From Bacillota bacterium (GTDB lineage: Bacteria; Bacillota; Clostridia; Clostridiales; Clostridiaceae): a stretch of DNA of 62,238 bases. The notes under the pieces were generated by a model. That model worked only from the letters and a program-made list of their open reading frames with translations. It did not search any database and was not told the origin of the DNA. Below, piece after piece: positions 36,001-44,113 of the stretch. The DNA lies in the NCBI GenBank assembly GCA_023445445.1, contig JAEXLD010000006.1:1-62238 (forward strand). Direction: 5' to 3'. Position numbers and translations under genes: made by a program. Within the stretch, counting starts at the first letter, position 1. Every line of letters starts with the position of its first letter.

Positions 36001-36220
36001 GATCTTCTAAAGAAGCCTCTCTATCCTCACTAACTCCATCTATATCTATAAATTTAAAGTTATTCTTATTAGTATTATTAATTTTTATAATTTTAGCAGT
36101 ACACGCTTCACTTTTTGAAGGCATTAACTCTTTACCTAAAAAAGAATTTATTAAAGTTGATTTCCCCGAACTCATAGTAGCTACTATAGCTAATTTTATA
36201 TTATTATCCTCACTTATCAC
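33086..36220 (-). CDS. Tandem dynamin-like GTPase (two dynamin-family domains)
   Basis: A 1,044-residue protein with two fused dynamin-family GTPases. Unit 1: P-loop ATMSSGKST near residues 14-22, ACTA switch, LIDTPGPNNS as G3, FVVNKSDD as G4. Unit 2: P-loop ATMSSGKST near 446, ACTSK, LIDTPGPNNSLNG, FAINKADD. Long helical stalk regions follow each, and GFFGKLKFWKPKY near 935 may be a membrane-binding tip. This is the DynA-like head-to-tail layout. Bacterial dynamins remodel membranes and some limit phage-induced lysis. It is flanked by two paralogous tail-anchored proteins. The start is GTG, with GGAG about 14 bases upstream. Confidence 0.9.
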   Translation of the reverse strand: MISEDNNIKLAIVATMSSGKSTLINSFLGKELMPSKSEACTAKIIKINNTNKNNFKFIDIDGVSEDREASLEDLKEINIDENINEVTIEGKVNSFNRFKNIQLIDTPGPNNSLNLRHKETTMDFLQKNLVDIILFVLDGSKLLTDDEDYLLQKVIEETSGKIDENNIIFVVNKSDDFKGEDNIELIKKNVVDKIKSYGIKSPKVQFISAYYAFLSIMKEFNYTLTMDQEDELLSFERKIKRKSFYKSSDVTNNIKRKIEDKESKVEANELIKLKSGFLGLELTLIDIVNKIHMERSISNKMKVKLKCNPYKKENLIEVDGEICNKSKLLKYRNLYAYELGESFLTDLVDELNNKLLIIEFYGTRYDFQDITELVKLYNEKYNTEISVIEDKVVDILDKRKEIEDLVVTMLNSNISELRDEELINGVYKELNNPVKVAVIATMSSGKSTLINSMIAEKIMPSKSGACTSKIVTISNRDIKEFKLISIDGVEENKVINIEDMKSLNDKEGIKEIEIEGNIKALNEIKNLQLIDTPGPNNSLNGTHKKRTMEYIKSGDKPIILFILDGSKLLTDDEAYLIEVIADETKRDGKVDEERFIFAINKADDFKSEDSISKIKEDVKRKLKEYGIENPNIHFIAAENALLSRLDDNGVKLSEDQEDDLFLITRKASRGTYKFYLESDLSLKVRTEIERIAEGAKGNQQVLVTSGILGLELTIKELTNKYKNISLVRNSIEDCSKIIKEKNILKNIKNQIQMKEEEMKELEENIIKIKNFLNENDVREDFKNDINNMKFKDTFRLAVNRVHINLSKLEKNAKNMNVESISGIQCVKKIEAERYMKELMKKYEDITIDLQSEFDRFIQYGIYEVGEKVIQEYKNKLEGFINILSCKDNMLNEYVKSSVPDYKVFIKKNTINKSESYTEYVLNSEKQGFFGKLKFWKPKYVEVYRKRNIEVIEIKEILKFTTSIFKELDGSIRSMTESIEKHKEKAKEILISNLDKLNLNIDNKLNSLKEVIDNKAEMEVAITIENDKLNTIEVINEKLEKILTI

Positions 36221-36314
36221 TGTTTTACTATTACTCCTTTTTCTTTTATTAGTAACTTTTCTCTACTCTTTTTTATAGCACATAGTTTTATTTTTCTACT
36301 CCCTATAGGATTAA

Positions 36315-36797
36315 TTACTTTCTTTTTCTAAGTATCTTAGCTAATACTGCAACTCCTACAATAATTCCACCTACTAATAAAATATTTTTTGTAATATTCC
36401 CATTTTTATTTTTGCTATCATTATTGAAAAAACTCTTAGAATTAGTTCCATAAACAGTATTTTTTATTTCAGAAAAATCATTACTTCTATTTTCCTTTGA
36501 TTTAAAATCTTTTTTATTTAGATATCTTGAAACTTTATAAGCTAATAAACATCTTTCTTTTGAAAAATTAAATGTTAAATCAGTATTTAAATCTAATAAA
36601 TCATTTTCATCATATTCATTAATATCTTTATCTTCTATTACTCCATCATGTTTATCAAAAATACTATAGAATTCACATAATTCAACCATCTTATAAAACT
36701 CTTCTTCACTTGAATTATTCCATAATATTTCATTATTAAGTATAGCTCTTGCTCCACTAATGTCACTTTTCATCAAATTTTCTTTTAATTCTTCCAT
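36315..36797 (-). CDS. C-tail-anchored protein A, first gene of the defence-like operon
   Basis: Start chosen at ATG 36,795-36,797 with AGAGGTG upstream; a GTG five codons earlier lies in that site. The 160-residue protein carries RAILNNEILWNN, FDKHDG and DLNTDLTFNFSKER, all shared with the gene at 32,592-33,074. It ends in a membrane helix (NILLVGGIIVGVAVLAKIL) and a short basic tail. It precedes the dynamin gene by 94 bp. The shared block suggests a common partner, probably the GTPase, at the membrane. No poly-A slippery site is present in this copy. Confidence 0.65.
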   Translation of the reverse strand: MEELKENLMKSDISGARAILNNEILWNNSSEEEFYKMVELCEFYSIFDKHDGVIEDKDINEYDENDLLDLNTDLTFNFSKERCLLAYKVSRYLNKKDFKSKENRSNDFSEIKNTVYGTNSKSFFNNDSKNKNGNITKNILLVGGIIVGVAVLAKILRKRK

Positions 36798-36915
36798 ATG
36801 TACACCTCTCACTGATTCTAATATTATAAAACCCCTAGTATATCATTAATAAGAGTATTTATATTGCTCATTATATCAAACCTTAATGATTTTTGTTGTC
36901 GAAATATGTATTCTA

Positions 36916-36954
36916 ATAAAAACAGATAAATTTGAAAAACAAATTTACCTGTTT
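36916..36954 (-). terminator. Terminator of the TM2 protein gene
   Basis: On the minus strand AAACAGGTAAATTTG pairs with CAAATTTATCTGTTT (one G-T pair) around a T5 loop, ending in a short T tract. It separates the zinc-ribbon TM2 gene from the island operon downstream. Confidence 0.85.
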
Positions 36955-37012
36955 CAATCCTTATATTTTCTCATAAAATCTCTAAACTAATAATTAAAAT
37001 ACACTAACCTTC

Positions 37013-37465
37013 TTAAACAAGCTCCATTCCATTAGCATTATTTAATTTTCCTAAGACTATTTGAATTAAATCTATGAAAGCCCATATATTTGCTATAAAA
37101 ATTATAGGTGTAAAAAATAAAAATCCTACAATAAATATTCCAATCTGCATAAATCCTATTTCTTTATATCCTAAATAAAATCTATGTATACCAAATCCAC
37201 CTAAAAATAAAGCCAAGATAATTGCTAGTATTTTATTATTATTTCCATTAGAAGATATACTTGCATTTTTTATATGATTTGTAAAATTATTTATTCCTCC
37301 TTTTAATCTAACTCCACAATTTAAACAAACATCTGCAGATTTGTTTTTAACTTCTTCACCACATTCTTGACAATAATTATCTCCTTGTCCCTTATTGGTT
37401 CCACATTTAACACACATTACAGCCTTATCATTAGTAAAAGCTTGTCCACATTGTTTACAATACAT
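37013..37465 (-). CDS. Double zinc-ribbon TM2-domain membrane protein
   Basis: A 150-residue protein with two zinc ribbons (CKQCGQAF with CVKCGTN; CQECGEEV with CLNCGVR). A TM2 domain follows, in which two membrane helices flank GGFGIHRFYLGYKEIG, the family hallmark. TM2 proteins are small membrane proteins of unclear function. It is a single-gene unit with its own terminator, between the WYL regulator and the dynamin operon. GGAGG precedes the ATG. Whether it belongs functionally to the island is unknown. Confidence 0.8.
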   Translation of the reverse strand: MYCKQCGQAFTNDKAVMCVKCGTNKGQGDNYCQECGEEVKNKSADVCLNCGVRLKGGINNFTNHIKNASISSNGNNNKILAIILALFLGGFGIHRFYLGYKEIGFMQIGIFIVGFLFFTPIIFIANIWAFIDLIQIVLGKLNNANGMELV

Positions 37466-37633
37466 TCTCTATTCCTCCATATCATTTAAATCTCTTTTGT
37501 AATATTGATAATAAATGTGATTTTCTATTATATAACCATATTTATTATTCATTTAATTACAACTTTTGCTAAACCTTGTATAATTATATTACTATAGACT
37601 TATGGACATATAATGTACCTGTAAATAAAATAA

Positions 37634-37671
37634 TAAAAAAAAACTATGAAATTATTTGTATAATCTCATAG
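37634..37671 (-). terminator. Terminator of the WYL regulator gene
   Basis: On the minus strand CTATGAGATTA pairs with TAATTTCATAG around a short loop, followed by at least nine T residues. It lies 8 bases beyond the stop codon. Confidence 0.85.
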
Positions 37672-37678
37672 CTTAAAA

Positions 37679-38650
37679 TTATTTATAAATCTCGTACATT
37701 TTTCTTATAGTTTCTTTTATCTCATTTCTATAGGATTCTGGTCTTATTACCTCTAAAAATTCCTTTTGAGAAAGTAACCATCTTTTTACCCCTTCCCCAT
37801 ATACTTCTGCATTTATTAAGGCTACCTTCTTTCCATTTTCATAAAATTCTTCTACAACTGTAGCTGTAGGTAATCTATCTAATATAGCCTCTAAAGAATC
37901 TCCCCAAAACTTAAACTGAATGCTCATTAATTCTCCAGTATACATAAACTGTATTCTCTTACTAAACTCGCCTTCTTTTAATTTATCCTCATAAGGCATA
38001 AACTTCTTTTCTGTTATTTCATATTCCTCAAATCTATCTATCCTAAATACAATAGAATTATTATGGTATCGCCCTACTATTTCTCCTATAACATAAAAAT
38101 AATATTCACTAAAAACTAATCCTAGTGGTCTTACATAATACTCTCTTATCTTATTATCTTGTCTTCTATATTTAACCTTAACCTCTCTGTTCATCCTAAT
38201 GCTATAATTAACATCCCAAATAAAATCAATAATATTTCTATTATGCCTTGGTGGTGTATAGTAAAACTTATCATTTGATATCATCTTTTCCATTTTATTT
38301 TTATCTTTACTTAAAGCCTTGAATATATTTAAAATTCTATTCATTTCTTCTTTATTAAAAGCTCTTGATTCCAATAATATCTTTAATATAACAAATATAT
38401 CTCTATCGCCAAACTCATACCCTAACTTATTGCATATTTTATATCCTTTTTTCTTTCTATCATACACTATACTCTTATTATGTAAACCTTCTTCATCAAA
38501 ATATCCTCTCAATTCATCAATATCTCTTTGTATAGTCTTAGAATCAACCTGAAACCTTTCTGCTTCCTTTGATTTTATTATTATTTCTCCCTTATTGAAC
38601 CTTTCATAAATATTTAATACTCTTGTTGTTTTTCCCTTTTTATATATCAT
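37679..38650 (-). CDS. WYL-domain transcriptional regulator
   Basis: A 323-residue protein. The N-terminal winged helix (EAERFQVDSKTIQRDIDELRGYF) is of the DeoR-like type. Residues ~145-235 form a WYL domain (REVKVKYRRQD, YYVRPLGLVFSEYYFYVIG, FRIDRFEEYEIT), and a C-terminal WCX-like extension follows (VYGEGVKRWLLSQ). WYL proteins sense nucleic acid or nucleotide ligands and often repress phage-defence islands. Its leader region contains copy 2 of the 81-bp repeat, so it could bind the paired AATAACCT sites there and upstream of the phage-type gene. GAGGAG precedes the ATG. Confidence 0.88.
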   Translation of the reverse strand: MIYKKGKTTRVLNIYERFNKGEIIIKSKEAERFQVDSKTIQRDIDELRGYFDEEGLHNKSIVYDRKKKGYKICNKLGYEFGDRDIFVILKILLESRAFNKEEMNRILNIFKALSKDKNKMEKMISNDKFYYTPPRHNRNIIDFIWDVNYSIRMNREVKVKYRRQDNKIREYYVRPLGLVFSEYYFYVIGEIVGRYHNNSIVFRIDRFEEYEITEKKFMPYEDKLKEGEFSKRIQFMYTGELMSIQFKFWGDSLEAILDRLPTATVVEEFYENGKKVALINAEVYGEGVKRWLLSQKEFLEVIRPESYRNEIKETIRKMYEIYK

Positions 38651-38852
38651 TTTAACTCCTCTAAATGAAATTAATAAGCATTAATAAATTCTCTATATCT
38701 TATAATTATTATATATTATTTTATATGCAAATTTAACTCATAGTAAAAATCCTTTAAGGGATTATATATAAATTAGAATGTTTGTTGATCTAAATACTAC
38801 TAAAACTTAATGATTTTACTAGTCTTAATCTTTTTATAAAAATGAAGTTTGA

Positions 38853-38933
38853 ATATTTAATAACCTCCATAATTCTTAATCTTGAATAACCTGTCATTAA
38901 ATAAGTACCCTCATTAAGATAAAATTGAGAAAA
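38853..38933. repeat. 81-bp direct repeat, copy 2
   Basis: Identical to 27,884-27,964 at 78 of 81 positions. Here it stands 200 bases upstream of the WYL gene, and the ATG that follows copy 1 is replaced by ATT. Both AATAACCT octamers (38,859 and 38,885) and the ribosome-site-like GGAGG are kept. The gap 38,651-39,343 otherwise holds decayed coding sequence and a terminator. Confidence 0.95.
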
Positions 38934-39084
38934 TTTAAAAAAAATAAAAAAGATATATAATATTTGATATTTAAATTAGTAATATATCTTCCATACTATA
39001 AATGTTAATACTTCTTTGCTCTTTTGCATATTTAGCTGTAATTAATACTCTATTTTTTTCTTATGCCTCTAACCTTTACCTAAC

Positions 39085-39290
39085 CTCTTTCATACTGTAT
39101 CTTCAAGCCCTACTATAGTAACAGAAAGCTGACAAGAAATAGTATTACTTTTAATATTTACTACATAAGCATAAATTCCTTATATAGCAAAACTTTTAAC
39201 TACTGATGCCAACTTCAATTCCAATTAAAGTTACCCTATTCACATTTATACCTACTAGTAATATTCTGTCTAGATCATTAACAAGACCAT
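39085..39290 (-). pseudogene. Decayed fragment resembling the HerA N-terminus
   Basis: The minus strand, read through shifts and stops, gives KLASVVKSFAI-GIYAYVVN. This aligns with KLTSVLTALCNIGCTYGYVVN of the intact HerA-like protein, with matching DNA over ~65 bases at roughly two-thirds identity, followed by a degraded LEDTV segment. In-frame stops occur throughout. It is probably a relic of a second HerA-type gene. The match is short and hand-made, so confidence is limited. Confidence 0.4.
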
Positions 39291-39310
39291 ATATTTTTAT
39301 TTATGATAAA

Positions 39311-39341
39311 TAAAAAGCAGGTGAATTTTTAATATCACCTG
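39311..39341 (-). terminator. Terminator of the capsule operon
   Basis: On the minus strand CAGGTGA pairs with TCACCTG around an A/T-rich loop, then CTTTTTATT. It lies immediately after the stop codon of the flippase gene, the last gene of the cluster. Confidence 0.8.
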
Positions 39342-39343
39342 TT

Positions 39344-40846
39344 TTAGAAATCCCCGGGAGTGCTTGTGGAGTGCTTTGCATCCCACTTGCTAATATATCC
39401 TTTTATGTAATTGATTATTGTCTTTAAATCTTGTTTAATATTTGTAAAGAAATATAATAATATAAAATAAACTATAGCACAAATAATAATGGATATAAAA
39501 TTCCACACTAAACTACTATTAACTTGTTTTAACATATATCCTAATATCCCCATAACTATACTTGCTATTGAAGTAGGAAAAATACCTTTAAATATTGTTC
39601 CTACTGGGAATCCTATAATAAATTTCATCAAAATAATTCCTAATAGTATTCCCTGAAATCTTATTAGTGCTCTAGCATTAACTAACGCCCAAAAGCCGTA
39701 CTTAGAACTTATTACACAAACAGGTACTAATACAATTATATGTAGTATTTGTGATAAAAATGATAGTTTAGGCCTTCCTTTTGCTCTATAAACTTCACTA
39801 TTAAAATTTCCTAAAACTATCATTATAGAACTAGTTAATGCCCATATTCCTATAACGCCACTTGCCTCGCTCCACTTATTACCTAACATTATTTTTGTAG
39901 CTAAATCACTATATACAAACACTCCTACTCCAAGTGGAAAAACAAAAATAGAAACCACTCTTTGTATTTTTAAGAACATATCATTAAATTTTTTATCATC
40001 ATTCTGTAAACGGGAAAGCATAGAAAACAATACCGGAACAATGGATGCAGTTATTATAGACATAAGAGAATTAACTAAATTAGTAGAACTTTTATATATT
40101 CCTAGATAGTACTGATTCAAAGAATTCCCAATAATAAATACATCAACCCAACTTGTTAACCATATTGATATAGCCTCTATTAAAGACCAAACACTAAATG
40201 ATAGCATTCTCTCTAATATTTTAATATCATAGAAAAATTGAGGCTTCCATGGTGATTTTATAGTCATAATTATGGCATTTGATAATTGCCCACATATTGT
40301 ACCAATAATAAGTGCCCAATAATTTAAACCTAAAATAGCCAAAGGTATTGTTACTACAAAAGGAATAAAAATTGATACGATTCTAACTATAAATAAGGTT
40401 TTGAAATCGAAGTCTCTTCTATATAATGCCATTTGTATACTAGAAAAAGAAGTGAAAATTAATTGAACACACGCAATTACAGCCACATTACCTAATCCAG
40501 GATTTCCTACCATTACTGCTATTTTATGTCTAAATACTATTATTATTGTCCATATAATAAATGATACAATTATATTAGTCCAGAAAGCTACATTAGCATA
40601 TTTAAATTTATCATCATCATTTCTAAATTCATGCTGAATTAAATACTTTTGAAAACCTGCATCTGTAAACATATCTGCAAAGCTAATTATCATTGTTATT
40701 GTACTTATAACTCCAAAAGCTTCAGGTGCAAGTATTCTTGCAAGTATCATACTAGTTATTGGAGTAACTAATTTAGCTGATATTTCTGTTATTGTTGACC
40801 ATTTAGTTGCATTTATAAATTTTTTATTAATACTTTTCCCGTTCAA
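39344..40846 (-). CDS. wzx: Polysaccharide flippase Wzx (PST family)
   Basis: A 500-residue integral membrane protein with about 12-14 helices and the usual N-terminus of the MATE-like Wzx/PST group (WSTITEISAKLVTPITSMILARIL, read as short pieces). It would flip the lipid-linked capsule repeat unit outward for Wzy. Two TTG codons are possible starts: the one at 40,844-40,846 is 9 bases after GGAG, while that at 40,852 is only 3, so I prefer the former. Both lie inside the decayed capA 3' end. It is the last gene of the cluster. Confidence 0.85.
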   Translation of the reverse strand: MNGKSINKKFINATKWSTITEISAKLVTPITSMILARILAPEAFGVISTITMIISFADMFTDAGFQKYLIQHEFRNDDDKFKYANVAFWTNIIVSFIIWTIIIVFRHKIAVMVGNPGLGNVAVIACVQLIFTSFSSIQMALYRRDFDFKTLFIVRIVSIFIPFVVTIPLAILGLNYWALIIGTICGQLSNAIIMTIKSPWKPQFFYDIKILERMLSFSVWSLIEAISIWLTSWVDVFIIGNSLNQYYLGIYKSSTNLVNSLMSIITASIVPVLFSMLSRLQNDDKKFNDMFLKIQRVVSIFVFPLGVGVFVYSDLATKIMLGNKWSEASGVIGIWALTSSIMIVLGNFNSEVYRAKGRPKLSFLSQILHIIVLVPVCVISSKYGFWALVNARALIRFQGILLGIILMKFIIGFPVGTIFKGIFPTSIASIVMGILGYMLKQVNSSLVWNFISIIICAIVYFILLYFFTNIKQDLKTIINYIKGYISKWDAKHSTSTPGDF

Positions 40847-41961
40847 ATTCAATTTCTCCTTTTATATCTTTTAAAAGTAATTCTCTATGCACTTCGCATT
40901 CTATAGAATTTTGAATTGCTAATAATTTATTGCTATTATATTTGTATTTGATTAATTTACCATTAAATAAATGTCTATCTATTCTAGAAAACCACTTACA
41001 TACGCCTGAAATTTTTTCAAATATTCTTCTAAACTTTCATTTACTTTTTTTAAGTATTCTTGTTCTATAAAACTTCATCTAAAACTTTTTTAGGTCTTTC
41101 ATAAAATTCTTTTATTATTTTTTCTTTCTCTGATTCTTTTGCTAAACGTATTGTATTATTTCTTTTTACTATAGATTGATAATTTATTTTTATATCATCA
41201 TTAATATCTATATCAATTAATATACATATTCCCCATTATTAACTATTAGTTTTGCCAAATATAACATTTCCTTTACCATAAACAATAGTTCAATTATTAT
41301 ACTTTTCAAAGGCTCCTATACAATGACTGTGTTGACATACAACTAAATCTGTACCCTTTTCAACCACTTTTACATTTTTTATAAATATGACGATAGATAT
41401 CTATAATGTTCCTTACCTCCATGATAAATAACTATTAAATAATCACATTTTTCTTTTAGATAATTAATATTATCGAGGCTCTCCAAAGGATCAAATGGGT
41501 TGGCTCCTGGCAATTTTGATGTAGCTATTGAAAATTCATATTCGGCACAATTATATATTCCTATTTTTATATTATTTTTTCCTATTATACAATGTTTCAT
41601 TATATCCTTAATATTTTTTCCTACTCCTATAAACGGAATATTATTTTTTGATAATATACTCATTGTTGAATTTAGTCCATCTACATCTTTATCTAAAATA
41701 TGATTATTATCTAATGCAATTATGGTTGGATTTAAAGCTTTAATTCCAGCTATAGAATGGTAGGTGCACTAAGATGTGGTCCACGTTTTCTAATAGGCTT
41801 TGCTAAATCAGTTAATGGAACTTCCAAATTAAACATTTTTAAATCTGCAGAATTACATAGCGAAAGTAACTCACTTCCAAGTAAAGACTCAACATCCACA
41901 TTATTAAATAAATTTATATTTTTTTAGTAGGTACTAAATCTCCAGCTATTATTATTTTCAT
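40827..41961 (-). pseudogene. CapA-family (PGA_cap) protein, multiply frameshifted
   Basis: The ATG at 41,959-41,961 opens MKIIIAGDLVPTKK and shifts within a run of seven A. Later frames give FNLEVPLTDLAKP, ALDNNHILDKDVDG, LPGANPFDPLESLDN, VIYHGGKEHYRYL, LVVCQHSHCIGAFEKY, TIVYGKGN and a C-terminal segment ending EFEREKY. At least four shifts and several stops separate them. These are the conserved motifs of CapA/PgsA-type metallophosphatase-like proteins that act in capsule assembly or modification. The gene is inactive here but every segment is still recognisable, so decay is recent. Confidence 0.85.
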
Positions 41962-41980
41962 AAAGTATTTCCTTCTAAAG

Positions 41981-42889
41981 TTAATGTTTACCCTCTGGAA
42001 TTTCTATCCACCCCCCTAATATTTCATCATATTTTTCTGGTTTAAACCCTGTGAAACCAGATGCTGGATAAAATGTTAACTCACCAAAATAAACTTGCCC
42101 ATTGATTTCATAAAAGTCAACTCGAATAAATGATTTACCTTCTGATAATTTTTTTGATAATGATAACATTTCATCTAATTTTGTTGGCTTATGTATATTA
42201 ATATCTCTTGAATGTCCTGGTCTTTTAATATTGGTAATATTCCAGGCTGTATCAAAAAATGTTTCCTTTAAACCTGTATCTCTATATCTTTCAGAACAAA
42301 CTAAAATTAATTTTGGTTCTCCATTAAAACAAAAAAATTTGTAGTCTTTTAAATCTTTATTCCACTCTCCCATAAACTTCTCTGCAATTATTCTGGGTTT
42401 AATATTTTTATATGGCCATTCGCGACCATAATAATAATAATTTCTTTTAAGTTTTCTATTTATACTTTTTATTACTGAATTTATTTTTAATTTACTTTTA
42501 TCTTTACAAATTATAACCCCACCAGAATCGTGTGTACATTTCAATACAAATTTATTTGGCAACTTTGAAAAATCAATTTCATCAAAACTATTCCAGACTC
42601 CTATCAAAGGAACTAGATATTCTTCACCTATAGCTTCAGCTATATATTTCCTAACTTCGTACTTGTCTACTAAATTTGTATATAAAGGGTCTCTATCATA
42701 TAATTTTAGCCACTGTAATTTTTCATTGAAAGTCTTAGGATTTATTATATTAAGCTTTTTTCCCATTCTAGCTCTATATAAGATTTTTAAATATACTTCA
42801 TCAGGAAAACATTTTAGTTTTACCTTTGCTCCTAAATAATCTATTATTTTATATGGATTCTTACAAAACTTTATAATTCTGCTACTCAA
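41981..42889 (-). CDS. ATP-grasp protein, TupA-like, of the capsule cluster
   Basis: Start chosen at TTG 42,887-42,889, which has GGAGGT 10 bases upstream and overlaps the wzy stop. The ~302-residue protein carries the TupA-like ATP-grasp pattern: NEKLQWLKLYDRDP, LVDKYEVRKYI, FVLKCTHDSGGVI as the nucleotide loop, ERYRDTGLKETFFD and FIRVDFYEINGQVYFGELTFYPASG with acidic metal ligands. Members lie in many capsule loci and probably ligate an amino-acid or other carboxylate substituent onto the polysaccharide. The substrate is not predictable. Confidence 0.75.
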   Translation of the reverse strand: MSSRIIKFCKNPYKIIDYLGAKVKLKCFPDEVYLKILYRARMGKKLNIINPKTFNEKLQWLKLYDRDPLYTNLVDKYEVRKYIAEAIGEEYLVPLIGVWNSFDEIDFSKLPNKFVLKCTHDSGGVIICKDKSKLKINSVIKSINRKLKRNYYYYGREWPYKNIKPRIIAEKFMGEWNKDLKDYKFFCFNGEPKLILVCSERYRDTGLKETFFDTAWNITNIKRPGHSRDINIHKPTKLDEMLSLSKKLSEGKSFIRVDFYEINGQVYFGELTFYPASGFTGFKPEKYDEILGGWIEIPEGKH

Positions 42890-44102
42890 TAAACATTTCA
42901 CCTCCATTAAATGTAGTTACTGTTAATATATTTTTTTCATAAATTACTAAAGTCCATAACACTCCAATAATTAATTGAATATATTTATTACTATAAGTTA
43001 CTAATCCATATTCATTTATCAATAATCCTAGTATTAATCCTAAGCCTAATATAAGCTTTATATTCCTTTTACCAAATTCTTTAAATATAGTTAATATTGT
43101 ATCTAGATAAATCCAATAGTACATTATCATCCCAACTAATCCTCCAGAAACTAATAACTCTATAAAATTATTATGTGCATAGGTTCCTTCTGTACCTGCC
43201 CATGTATTCTTAAAGCCTAATAAATATCTATAATTATCAATGCCATACCCTAAAATTGGCTTTTTATAAAACCATTCTTTTCCCCAATTTATTAGTTCCA
43301 TTCTAAACATAGTGCTTCCATCAGTTTTACCTGAGCCTAAAATTCCTTTTATCATTGTTTCAATACGATTACCTATAAATTCATATAAAAAACTTACATT
43401 CATAATGCAGTAATATATAGCGAATAATGAAATTATTACAAAAATACCATTTCTAAATAGAGAAGTTACATTTTTATTTTTAAAAATCATATATATAGAA
43501 AGCGATATAATTAGTATAAGTAATGATTTTCTTGATGCCGAAAGGATAATCCATAAAATATTAATTCCACTTCCTAATATATATAATTTTTTGTATTTAC
43601 TTGATTGACTAATTATTATTAAAGCTAATAATATTCCTATTGAAGCTCTTATTCCAACAGTATTTGCACTTATTTTTTCAATATATCTTTGATTTATGAA
43701 TACAAGGTAGCCGTATTTTACAAATACTAATGCTCCATAAACTATTGAAGAAAAAAATATAGTTTTAATTGCATTATAAAAATATCTCTTATCAGCAGAT
43801 ATAATAATAACAATACAGCTAGTACATATTGAGTTCCATAAAACAGTTAATGCCCCACTAAAGGCTGTAGCTCTTGATTCAGCCCAATATATAGACGTAA
43901 AACAAAAAAGTGAAAATAATACTGACCATTTAATGTATCTATTAATAATTACTTTTCTATTTTTTAATATATACAATATAAATACTCCCAAAATTAATAA
44001 CCTAAATATTTTTATTAATACATTCCCATCAGGTAATAAACTTATTCCTAATATATATATACATACTACTATATTTACTAAATTAAACTCTTTAATAGTC
44101 AT
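42882..44102 (-). CDS. wzy: Capsule polymerase/O-antigen ligase-like protein Wzy
   Basis: A 406-residue membrane protein with ~11 helices and the large extracellular loop typical of Wzy_C proteins, including GYGIDNYRYLLGFKNTWAGT, YAHNNFIELLVSGGLVGM. It would join repeat units on the outer face. Sequence is poorly conserved in this family, so the call relies on topology, the H-N-E loop motif and place in the cluster. AAGGAG precedes the ATG. Confidence 0.82.
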   Translation of the reverse strand: MTIKEFNLVNIVVCIYILGISLLPDGNVLIKIFRLLILGVFILYILKNRKVIINRYIKWSVLFSLFCFTSIYWAESRATAFSGALTVLWNSICTSCIVIIISADKRYFYNAIKTIFFSSIVYGALVFVKYGYLVFINQRYIEKISANTVGIRASIGILLALIIISQSSKYKKLYILGSGINILWIILSASRKSLLILIISLSIYMIFKNKNVTSLFRNGIFVIISLFAIYYCIMNVSFLYEFIGNRIETMIKGILGSGKTDGSTMFRMELINWGKEWFYKKPILGYGIDNYRYLLGFKNTWAGTEGTYAHNNFIELLVSGGLVGMIMYYWIYLDTILTIFKEFGKRNIKLILGLGLILGLLINEYGLVTYSNKYIQLIIGVLWTLVIYEKNILTVTTFNGGEMFIE

Positions 44103-44113
44103 TAATTATCTCC

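Noticed and set aside
27884..38933. 81-bp repeats as ends of a transposon
   Set aside because: They are direct, not inverted, are 81 bp with internal leader features, and no transposase or short target duplication is visible. Insertion-footprint and duplicated-leader models fit better.
39085..39215. Resemblance of the decayed fragment to the YifB/ComM N-terminus (SFAI-GI-AYVV, IVGLEDT)
   Set aside because: The match is short and the DNA aligns better to the HerA N-terminus encoded in the same island, including the preceding KLASVV segment. HerA origin is simpler, though not proven.
41379..41663. A 94-codon frame as a stand-alone gene
   Set aside because: It is the middle segment of a frameshifted CapA-like gene: other segments of the same family lie in the correct order in other frames on both sides.
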